Part shown: positions 8,996 to 15,402 of the stretch, in pieces
Layout: each line of letters begins with the position of its first letter
Numbering within the stretch: position 1 is the first letter of the stretch
NCBI GenBank assembly: GCA_018268875.1
Contig: JAFDVT010000845.1
Coordinates: 1-21,304 of the forward strand
Origin: Acidobacteriota bacterium
GTDB taxonomy: Bacteria; Acidobacteriota; Terriglobia; Bryobacterales; Bryobacteraceae
Direction: 5' to 3'
DNA: 21,304 nt
The notes under the pieces: generated by a model
What the model was told of the DNA's origin: nothing
The model's database searches: none
The model's input: only the letters and a program-made list of their open reading frames with translations
Translations under genes and position numbers: made by a program

Positions 8996-9094
8996 GTATC
9001 ACACTCGATCCCACGCGTTTACAACGGTTTACACGCGATTATCGTGTGTGATCGAGTGGCATCGAGTGAGATGGTGGACACAAATCAGTCACAA
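8996..9094. promoter_or_regulatory. Phased short repeats at the left end: putative arm-type sites or iteron relics
   Basis: GTTTACA occurs at 9017 and 9027 (10-bp period). ATCGAGTG occurs at 9051 and 9061 (10-bp period), with its inverse CACTCGAT at 9002. CACAA-ending octamers are at 9076 (GGACACAA) and 9087 (AGTCACAA). AGTCACAA also occurs at the right end of the island. Helically phased repeats beside an att core suggest integrase or excisionase binding; just upstream of repA they could also be origin iterons. Confidence 0.4.
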
Positions 9095-9120
9095 GGAGGT
9101 CGGCTGTGGAGCACTGAGCG

Positions 9121-9983
9121 ATGCTAGTCCGAGCAAGCGACCTGCTCCGCGAAACGCACTCCGAGTTCATCGTATCGCGCTACAGGCTGAAGCAGGCCGA
9201 AGGCATCTCTTTGGTTCGAGCGAACCGGCAAAGCGGGAATCAATCACTCGCGTTCTCTTCTCGACCGTTTATTCTTTGTGGCTTGCCGATCCGACGCCCT
9301 CCCAAAGATCAACTATTGCTTGAACTACATAACGGCAGCTTTCGACTGCAGGTTACGGGCCACCCTGATTTTGGATTGCCCTTCGGGCAGGACCGATTGG
9401 TCCTGATACTCCTAGCCACATTGGCCGTGCGTCAAAAATCCAATGTCATACGATTCCGGTCAGCCGCGGAGATGTTAGAGGTTTTCGGGATGGCCAAGGG
9501 CGGCTCAGACGACCGGTTCGACGTCTGTTGCCGTGCAGCGAGGCCGCTTTGCATTCCTAAAAGCTGCAGAGATCTGGTACGACCGCGATACCGGGATACC
9601 CGGGGGCGAGAACGTCATTACCCTGAGTGATGAATTCTACGCGGAGCTTTCTGCGCATCCAATCCCTGCTGACCTCGACGCGGTCAAAGTCTTCGCTGCT
9701 GCTCCGGGCTTGCTGGACCTTTTCTTGTGGCTGAGCTATCGATGCTTTACTGCGAAAGGACCGGAACCGATTCCGCTTTTTGGGCCCTATGGGTTGACCC
9801 AGCAGCTCGGCTGCATTGAATACTCTTAGGCCCAGTAGGTTTCGGGGAATGCTTGAACAATGGCTCCGAAGGATTCGGGCCGTTTGGCCCGATTGCCCCG
9901 TTACGATCAGCCAGGATGGGCAGCGCCTAACTGTTGCGCCGGGCTGTTCGGTCGTGCAAAAGAGGACAAGCTGTGCTCGCTAG
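9121..9983 (+). pseudogene. Broken plasmid-type RepA replication initiator
   Basis: Pieces of one RepA-like protein lie in successive frames. The first (from ATG 9121) contains FSSRPFILCGLPIRRPP and FGLPFGQDRLVLILLATLAV, then SAAEMLEVFGMAKGG. The second (from about 9525) contains RGRFAFLKAAEIWYDRD, ITLSDEFYAEL and LWLSYRCFTAKGPEPIPLFG. After a further frame shift near 9826, RFRGMLEQWLRRIRAVWPDC leads to a stop at 9981-9983. I recognise the order and motifs as those of plasmid RepA initiators (PF04796-like, from memory). Roughly 30-45 residues that normally join the first two pieces appear to be missing, so there is a deletion as well as frameshifts. An in-frame TGA at 9115 precedes the ATG, and the nearest AAGGAGG is about 20 bp upstream, so even the start looks poor. 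It is probably non-functional and points to a plasmid origin for the element. Confidence 0.62.
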
Positions 9984-10141
9984 TGGAATGGGCCGTCGGC
10001 AGACCAGGGCTAAACAACCAGGCAAGGCCATGGTGTCACGGCAACTTGCCCGGGCTTCAGGCTCGTACGCCCATTGCACTTTCCAGGCCCGATTAATCCT
10101 CAAAGAGCAACCGTCGAGCTCCCAGAACGCCGTTTCGGGCT
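9984..10141. other. Non-coding stretch after the repA remnant
   Basis: No open frame here has a credible ribosome site, family motif or coding pattern. Together with 10142-10226 it is a gap of about 240 bp between the repA remnant and the small peptide frame. It may be remnant plasmid DNA. Confidence 0.4.
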
Positions 10142-10224
10142 GACCTCCAGATTTGCCGACGAATCGAGATAATTGGGCAGGTAATCAAAACCCAATACGA
10201 TTGAAAATACAAGCCTTGGAGGTC
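10142..10224 (+). promoter_or_regulatory. Structured leader that could hide the ribosome site of the 34-aa peptide
   Basis: GACCTCCA (10142-10149) is the exact complement of TGGAGGTC (10217-10224), which contains the GGAGG ribosome site of the peptide starting at 10227. Inside this outer stem, ATTGGG (10172-10177) can pair with CCCAAT (10191-10196) around a 13-nt loop. As RNA this could be a translation switch or a stable leader. No known riboswitch class is recognised, and no clear promoter is seen. Confidence 0.35.
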
Positions 10225-10226
10225 TG

Positions 10227-10331
10227 ATGTTTATGCGCGGCCTGATTCCTCCGGCGATCTTGGTAGTGGCATTTGTGATCTGCGTAATCTTGCAATCACC
10301 GGCGCGCCGTCGGCGCAAACTACATCTCTGA
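10227..10331 (+). CDS. Possible 34-residue single-span membrane peptide
   Basis: A short frame, MFMRGLIPPAILVVAFV, then ICVILQSPARRRRKLHL and a stop. It has one hydrophobic span (about residues 6-23) followed by a strongly basic tail, giving the pattern of a small inner-membrane peptide with its C-terminus in the cytoplasm. A GGAGG ribosome site ends 4 bp before the ATG, better than at most genes in this window. The last 12 bp overlap the convergent histidine kinase gene. No family is recognised. It might modulate the adjacent sensor kinase or pump, as small membrane peptides sometimes do, but that is speculation. It could also be chance, since it is short. Confidence 0.4.
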   Translation: MFMRGLIPPAILVVAFVICVILQSPARRRRKLHL

Positions 10332-11753
10332 GGCCACACCAGTCAGCGCGCCGGGCGGCAGTTGATAAGTCTTCTGAGCTGGAACGGCGAGGACTAGCGT
10401 TGCACCCACGCCATCGTCGCTGCTTGCTCTGATCTGTCCCTTATGAATCTCGATATTCCATCGCGCGATAGAGAGACCTAGTCCGGTGCCGTCTGTGACA
10501 CGCGAACGCGACTCATCCACGCGATAGAAGCGATCGAAAATTCTATCGAGGTCCTCTGCTGGAATTCCAGGTCCTTGGTCTCTCACCTCGAATATCGCCT
10601 GACCGTCGACATGACTCACCCGCAATTCGATTTCGCCGCCCGCAGGTGAAAACTTGATTGCGTTGTGGAGGATGTTCAGTAGCGCCTGCCGCAACAGTAA
10701 CCAATCGCCATGAATGACGCTGTCCTGGGAAATCAGGATGGTGAGTTTTTGCTGGCTCTCGTCCAGAACGGCTTCGAATAACGATCCACATTCGTGGGCC
10801 AGTCCTGACGCGTGGAAATCCGTCGTGTTTAACCGAATCTGTCCGGCGTCAGCGCGGGCGATCGTCAAGAGGTTCTCCACCAGTTGCGTCAGCCGATTGG
10901 CCTCTTCGAGCATGCTGCCGATTACGTCCCGGTATCCGTCGGCGTCCTTGCGGCGCTGCAACCCTACCTCGCCCACACTGCGCATCGCTGCTAGAGGAGT
11001 TCGCAATTCATGCGAAGCGTCCGAGGTGAACCGCCGCAGCCGGTCGAACGCCCGCTCGAGCCGCGTCAGGACCTCGTTGAACGACGCCGCGAGATCCGCA
11101 AGCTCACCGTCGGATTTGTTCACCGGCAACCGCTCATGCAACCGGTCGCTGGTAATCTCCTCCGCGCGTTTGGCAAGATTCTGGATGGGCCGTAAGGCGC
11201 TGCCCGCCAGCCAGTATCCGGCCAGCCACGCCAGCGCAACGATCACCGGCAACGGCAAAATCAGCGCGAGAACCGAGGACCGGATCTGCGCCCACAGCGG
11301 AGTTTCATCGTACGCTATGCGGATGATGGCAGGCCTTCCCCGAAAGTCATGCCGTCGGCTCACCATCTGAACCTGCGTACCGTCGGCCAGCGTAAACTCG
11401 CGTTGCGAATAGCCGCCTACGCCTTCATTGGGCAGCATCCGTTCGCCCAGCGATCGCGCCCCAAGAAGTTCATTCCGCAGCAGTAGATCGCCCGACGGAC
11501 TGCGTACCTCCAGCAGCCGTTCCAGCACCTTCTTGGACTCCGGATGGTTGTGATACTCCTCGTTCATCACAAGCTTTCCGTTCGGTGCAAAGTACAGCAA
11601 ACCCTCCACCGTTTCGACGTCCTGAATGGCGTGCCGCACCAGTTGCGCGCGCAACTGCCGCATCTGAATTGCGATGGCGGCCGTCGAGTACAGCAGCACA
11701 ACCAGAGCAAGAACTCCCACAAACGCAAGAGTCAGGCGGGTACGAATGTTCAT
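10320..11753 (-). CDS. Sensor histidine kinase (HAMP, HisKA, HATPase), CusS/efflux-type
   Basis: A 477-residue inner-membrane sensor. Transmembrane helices are at about 8-30 and 160-183, enclosing a periplasmic sensing region of about 130 residues. A HAMP linker (184-236) follows. H248 in SHELRTPLAAM is the phosphorylated histidine. The ATPase has an N box (NILHNAIKFSP), G1 (DQGPGIP), the DRFYR F-box and G2 (GTGLGLSIAR). The complete catalytic set implies activity. The open frame extends to 11909, but the proper start is ATG 11753, which overlaps the response-regulator stop by ATGA and directly precedes the first membrane helix. Layout resembles the kinases that control CusCFBA- or Czc-type efflux, so it likely senses the compound exported by the divergent RND operon. 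The ligand is unknown. Confidence 0.9.
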   Translation of the reverse strand: MNIRTRLTLAFVGVLALVVLLYSTAAIAIQMRQLRAQLVRHAIQDVETVEGLLYFAPNGKLVMNEEYHNHPESKKVLERLLEVRSPSGDLLLRNELLGARSLGERMLPNEGVGGYSQREFTLADGTQVQMVSRRHDFRGRPAIIRIAYDETPLWAQIRSSVLALILPLPVIVALAWLAGYWLAGSALRPIQNLAKRAEEITSDRLHERLPVNKSDGELADLAASFNEVLTRLERAFDRLRRFTSDASHELRTPLAAMRSVGEVGLQRRKDADGYRDVIGSMLEEANRLTQLVENLLTIARADAGQIRLNTTDFHASGLAHECGSLFEAVLDESQQKLTILISQDSVIHGDWLLLRQALLNILHNAIKFSPAGGEIELRVSHVDGQAIFEVRDQGPGIPAEDLDRIFDRFYRVDESRSRVTDGTGLGLSIARWNIEIHKGQIRASSDDGVGATLVLAVPAQKTYQLPPGALTGVASEM

Positions 11754-12463
11754 TGCGCGGCGACCTCTTCTTCGCGCAGAATGAACCCGACACCCCGGAC
11801 CGTATGTAGAAGCTTTGCGTCGAAACCGTCGTCGATCTTGCGTCGAAGGCGCGCCACGTGCACATCGATGACATTGTCGATCGGCGTCGCCCGGGCGGTC
11901 TCCTTCCATACGTCTCGCGCCAGCATTTCGCGGGACACCACCGAGCCCTGATGCCGCATCAAGTATTCGAGCAGATCGTACTCGCGGGCCGTGAGATCGA
12001 GATGCGTGGAACCTCGCAGGACTTCGCGTCGTGCCGTATCGATAGAAAGGTTGGCGACGCTGAGCTTTTGCCCGGTCTTCTCAGCCGGTACGCCACCAGC
12101 GGCACCTCGACGGAGCAAGGCACGCATACGCGCCAGCAACTCCGGAAATGCGAATGGCTTTACCAGGTAATCGTCGGCGCCCGCGTCCAGGCCGTACACC
12201 CGATCTTCGATCGAATCCCGCGCGGTAAGTAACAGTACCGGTGTCGTCAGCCCCTGTTCCCGAAGCCGCGCCAGTATCTCGAGCCCGCTACGCCCGGGCA
12301 ACATGACGTCCAGCGTCACAAGATCGAACTTTTCGGAATGCAGGCGAAAAAACGCGTCCTCGCCCGTACGCGCGACTGTAACGCGGTACTGCTGCTCCTC
12401 CAGCCCTTCGCGTAACGCCTGAGCGAGTTTCGGTTCATCTTCTACAACGAGTATGTGCAACAC
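11750..12463 (-). CDS. OmpR/PhoB-family response regulator
   Basis: A 237-residue two-domain DNA-binding regulator. The receiver has acidic residues E8 and D9, phospho-acceptor D52 in LVTLDVMLPG, T80 in LLLTARD, and K102 in DDYLVKPF. The C-terminal winged helix shows LTAREYDLLEYLMRHQG, VVSREMLARDVW and NVIDVHVARLRRKID, with a GVGF tail. It is the first gene of the two-component operon, coupled by ATGA to the kinase. The start ATG at 12463 faces the DUF190/RND operon across a 158-bp gap that contains two tandem hexamer pairs suitable for dimer binding. It therefore probably controls both itself and the efflux operon. Confidence 0.93.
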   Translation of the reverse strand: MLHILVVEDEPKLAQALREGLEEQQYRVTVARTGEDAFFRLHSEKFDLVTLDVMLPGRSGLEILARLREQGLTTPVLLLTARDSIEDRVYGLDAGADDYLVKPFAFPELLARMRALLRRGAAGGVPAEKTGQKLSVANLSIDTARREVLRGSTHLDLTAREYDLLEYLMRHQGSVVSREMLARDVWKETARATPIDNVIDVHVARLRRKIDDGFDAKLLHTVRGVGFILREEEVAAQ

Positions 12464-12504
12464 CGCGGCATTCTCATCTTGCGGTACGACTTCGGTCTGG
12501 GCAA

Positions 12505-12553
12505 CTGAACATATTCTGAACCTGGATTAAGGCAATCTTCAGATTCTCTTCAG
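12505..12553. promoter_or_regulatory. Mirror-symmetric tandem operator in the divergent promoter region
   Basis: CTGAAC occurs at 12505 and 12516, and the near-inverse CTTCAG at 12537 and 12548, each pair with an 11-bp repeat spacing. OmpR-family regulators bind direct hexamer repeats about 11 bp apart as dimers, so one pair faces each divergent operon. The right pair ends 6 bp before TGTAAC (12560-12565), a possible -10 for the efflux operon. An inverted repeat, ACGATCC (12566-12572) with GGATCGT (12593-12599), lies farther into the leader. Confidence 0.6.
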
Positions 12554-12621
12554 TGGTCCTGTAACACGATCCGTCTTAAAACAAAAAGTAAAGGATCGTC
12601 CGGCGATTCCAGCGTAACGCA

Positions 12622-12957
12622 ATGCTTGTTCCAGGACCCGCGAAAAAAGTTACCATCCACCTCAACGAAGACACGTCCGCGGCCACGGACTTCCTCTACA
12701 ACGAGGTCTTCCATTTTCTTCTGGATCGCGGCATATCCGGCGCGAACCTCATCCGGCCGGCTGCTGGCTTTGGTACCCACCGCAAGATCCACGTCCGCGA
12801 AGGCGATCACCGGCCCATACGTATCGAGTTTGTGGAATCGGTGGAAAAGTTCTACGAGATTCTGCCGGATCTGCTGAACTTGGTCACCGACGGGCTGGTG
12901 GAAGCGCAGGACACAACTGTCTACAAGGCTGCGGCCCGGCGGGAGCGAACGATTTGA
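12622..12957 (+). CDS. DUF190 (PII-like) protein, first gene of the efflux operon
   Basis: A 111-residue soluble protein of the DUF190 family (PF02641 from memory). Family features are KKVTIHLNED near the N-terminus, DRGISGANLIRPAAGFG in the middle, HRKIHVREGDHRPIRIEFVE, and VTDGLVEAQDTTVYK at the end. Family members have a ferredoxin-like PII/CutA-style fold and often sit beside transporters such as fluoride channels or RND pumps. A ligand-sensing or regulatory role is plausible but not established. The first in-frame ATG is at 12622; there is no strong Shine-Dalgarno, and a stop at 12589 prevents a longer form. Its stop overlaps the TolC-like gene by TTGA, implying coupled translation. Confidence 0.82.
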   Translation: MLVPGPAKKVTIHLNEDTSAATDFLYNEVFHFLLDRGISGANLIRPAAGFGTHRKIHVREGDHRPIRIEFVESVEKFYEILPDLLNLVTDGLVEAQDTTVYKAAARRERTI

Positions 12958-14216
12958 CGGCGCCGCTGATTTGGCTTCTGGCTACCATCGCGCAAGATAC
13001 GACCACGCTGACGCTAGAACAGGCCCAGCGCGCGGCCGTCGCAAACCATCCGTCTCTGGCGTCGGCTTCGCTGACCGCGCAAGCCACCGGCGAACAGGTT
13101 GCGCAAGTAAAGTCTGCGTTACGGCCGCAGTTGAACATCGCGGCGACGGCGGTCGGCGCGGATGCGGGAACAACAATTGCGGCAGGAACGCTGCAGGCGC
13201 AAGGTCTCGCGACGCGTGCCGCAGTCGGATTTGGAATCTCGCAGCTCGTCACGGACTTTGGCCGCACGCATGAGCTTGCCGAATCCGCGCGCCTTCGTAC
13301 ACAGTCCCTCGAACAGAACATCGGGACCGTGAAGGCTCGCATCCTGCTTGAGGTTGAGCGTGTTTACTACGCATCGCTGTCCGCCCAGGCGGTGCTGAAG
13401 GTCATGCAATCGCGTGTGGACATGCAACGGTCGACGCTTCGCCAGATTGGCGCCCTCGCCGAAAGCGGACTGCGATCGACGCTAGACCGCAGCTTTGCCG
13501 ACGTAGCGGTGTCGGATGCTGAACTCGCGCTATTCCAGGCGGAGAATGCAGCGCGTGCGGCCGACGCACAACTCGCCGCGGCGATGGGCGAGCAAGGTCC
13601 GCACCGTTACCGTCTGACGGATGTCGGTCTGCCGGAAAAGGTGTCGGATCAGACCGAGGAACTTGTGGAAGCCGCGCTGCGCAACAGGCCGGAGCTCGGT
13701 GCCGCGAAGCTGAACGTGGCCGCCGCCGAGCGCCTTGCCGCGGCCGAACACAGATTACGTTACCCGAACATCAGCGTGCTGGGCGCGGCGGGCGCTGTGC
13801 CGTTTCATCGCAATGGCGCGCAGGCGACCTATAGCGCCGCGGGGGTGAATGTCACGCTGCCGTTCCTGAACGGCGGGCTTTTCAAGAGCCGACAGATCGA
13901 GGCGGAACTGCGCGCACGCAGCGCTGGCAAGGACGTGGACGCGCTACAGATTCAAATTGCGGCCGCCGTCCGTACGTCCTGGCAGGACGCCGATATGGCA
14001 TGGCAGCGGCTGGCCGTAACCAATCGCATGATGGAGCAGACCAATGTGGCCCTGCGCCTTGCGCAAAGCCGGTACGACGCCGGATTGAGCGGCATCGTGG
14101 AGCTTACGCAATCTCAACTCGCGCTGGTTTCCGCCCAGGTCCAGTCCGCGAGCGCCAAGTACGACTACCTGCAGCGCATCGCCACTTTGAACTTCGCAAT
14201 AGGAGCACTTCGTTGA
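12954..14216 (+). CDS. TolC-family outer-membrane efflux protein
   Basis: A 420-residue outer-membrane factor expected to form the trimeric exit duct of a tripartite RND pump. A short signal sequence (TAPLIWLLATIAQ) is followed by LTLEQAQRAAVANHPSL, the usual TolC/OEP entry motif. Two repeated helical regions follow, with NRPELGAAKLNVAAAERL starting the second repeat and AQSRYDAGLSGIVELTQSQL in the C-terminal helix, both typical of the family. The start is TTG at 12954, overlapping the DUF190 stop (TTGA). Its own stop overlaps the adaptor start by TTGA as well. Length matches the family. Confidence 0.88.
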   Translation: MTAPLIWLLATIAQDTTTLTLEQAQRAAVANHPSLASASLTAQATGEQVAQVKSALRPQLNIAATAVGADAGTTIAAGTLQAQGLATRAAVGFGISQLVTDFGRTHELAESARLRTQSLEQNIGTVKARILLEVERVYYASLSAQAVLKVMQSRVDMQRSTLRQIGALAESGLRSTLDRSFADVAVSDAELALFQAENAARAADAQLAAAMGEQGPHRYRLTDVGLPEKVSDQTEELVEAALRNRPELGAAKLNVAAAERLAAAEHRLRYPNISVLGAAGAVPFHRNGAQATYSAAGVNVTLPFLNGGLFKSRQIEAELRARSAGKDVDALQIQIAAAVRTSWQDADMAWQRLAVTNRMMEQTNVALRLAQSRYDAGLSGIVELTQSQLALVSAQVQSASAKYDYLQRIATLNFAIGALR

Positions 14217-15397
14217 GACAACATCTGATCACGCTTCTGTTCACCGCTCTCGCTGCCTATCTTTCCGGATGTTCGAATGGGATGCCCGCCGCGGCAAACG
14301 TCCACAGTGCGGAGTTGCCAATGGTCGCTGTTGCGCCGGTGACGCGGAGCAGTATCGCCGCGAGTACCGAAATGACCGCAGAATTCCAGCCATTTCAAGA
14401 AGTCGATGTGATGGCCAAGGTCGCTGGGTTCGTTAAGACGATCCGGGTGGATCTGGGCGATCGCGTTCGCGATGGGCAACTGCTTGCAGAACTCGAAGCT
14501 CCTGAAATGAACGACGACATCCTGCGGGCGAACGCAGTGGTCGAACAAATTACAGCAGAGGTTCTGACAGCTGGCGATGAATTGAAGCGCGCCGAATCGT
14601 CCCGCGAGATTGCGCGGCTGTCCTTCGCTCGAATCGAGGACGCCGCCAAACGCGAGCCCGGTCTCGTACCTCGCCAAGAGTTTGATGAAGCGCGCGCTCG
14701 CGATCAAATTGCACAGGCACAGGTGGCCGCGGCGAAATCAAGGCTCCGTGTAGCCGAGCAGAAGATCCAGGTCGCGAAGGCGGAAGAGTCCCGCCTGCGG
14801 ACCATGCGCAACTACGTTACGATCACCGCGCCGTTCAGCGGCGTTGTGACCAAGCGTTACGCGAACCTCGGCTCGATGCTGCAATCCACTACGACGCCGC
14901 TTGTACGGTTATCGCAGGTGAGCGTGCTGCGTCTGAGCCTGCCGGTACCCGAATCGCTCGTACCTGCGGTGAAGATAGGCCTACCGGCGACTGTCCAGGT
15001 GAAGTCGCTCGGCCGTAGCTTTGAAGGGCGCGTTGCACGGTTCGCCGGCCGCGTGGATTCCGCCACGCGAACCATGATTACGGAAGTGGACGTGCAGAAT
15101 CCACAAGGAGTAATGATGCCCGGTATGTACGCGACGGTGGCTCTGCAATCGGCATCGCGCGCGGACGTTCTCGCCGCGCCTTTGGGAGCGTTGGAACGCA
15201 ATGCCAGCGGGTCGCGCGTGTATCGCGTCGATACGTCCGGCACCGTCCAGATTGCGCCCGTAGAAGTCGGCATCGAAGACGCCAAGCGCGCGGAGGTCGT
15301 CAAGGGTGCAGCGGAGGGCGATCTGCTCATCGTCGGAAGCAAGGCGGGATTGAAGAACGGCGACAAGGTTCGAACCAAGGTCGTCGAAACGCTATAA
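14213..15397 (+). CDS. RND efflux periplasmic adaptor (membrane fusion) lipoprotein
   Basis: A 394-residue adaptor linking the RND pump to the TolC-like duct. The frame is open from 14000, but the start is best placed at TTG 14213: AGGAG lies 8 bp upstream, it overlaps the previous stop as TTGA, and it yields a lipoprotein signal (MRQHLITLLFTALAAYLSGC, Cys20 in an LSGC lipobox). The order is a barrel-sandwich half (VDVMAKVAGFVKTIRVDLGD), an alpha-helical hairpin of about 100 residues, the second lipoyl half (ITAPFSGVVTKRYANLGSML), a beta-barrel, and a membrane-proximal domain. No Met- or His-rich metal-binding stretch is seen, so a heavy-metal role is not supported by this protein alone. Confidence 0.88.
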   Translation: MRQHLITLLFTALAAYLSGCSNGMPAAANVHSAELPMVAVAPVTRSSIAASTEMTAEFQPFQEVDVMAKVAGFVKTIRVDLGDRVRDGQLLAELEAPEMNDDILRANAVVEQITAEVLTAGDELKRAESSREIARLSFARIEDAAKREPGLVPRQEFDEARARDQIAQAQVAAAKSRLRVAEQKIQVAKAEESRLRTMRNYVTITAPFSGVVTKRYANLGSMLQSTTTPLVRLSQVSVLRLSLPVPESLVPAVKIGLPATVQVKSLGRSFEGRVARFAGRVDSATRTMITEVDVQNPQGVMMPGMYATVALQSASRADVLAAPLGALERNASGSRVYRVDTSGTVQIAPVEVGIEDAKRAEVVKGAAEGDLLIVGSKAGLKNGDKVRTKVVETL

Positions 15398-15402
15398 CAG
15401 CC

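Noticed and set aside
8996..9072. CRISPR-like array at the island's left end
   Set aside because: The repeats are 7-8 bp and closely phased, with no spacers or cas genes.
8937..9323. 128-residue + strand frame beginning MVRRTGLEPARCYPLAPQA, with a similar one at 18877-19122
   Set aside because: Both arise from translating the antisense of the tRNA-Leu repeat; no coding evidence beyond that.
9533..9829. A stand-alone 98-residue protein
   Set aside because: Its content continues RepA motifs from the preceding frame and resumes in another frame after 9829, so it is a piece of a pseudogene.
11754..11909. Upstream extension of the histidine kinase frame
   Set aside because: It lies wholly inside the response-regulator gene and is Arg-rich; ATG 11753 with the ATGA overlap precedes the first membrane helix.
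14000..14212. Upstream extension of the adaptor frame
   Set aside because: It lies inside the TolC-like gene; TTG 14213 has a good ribosome site and creates a lipoprotein signal.
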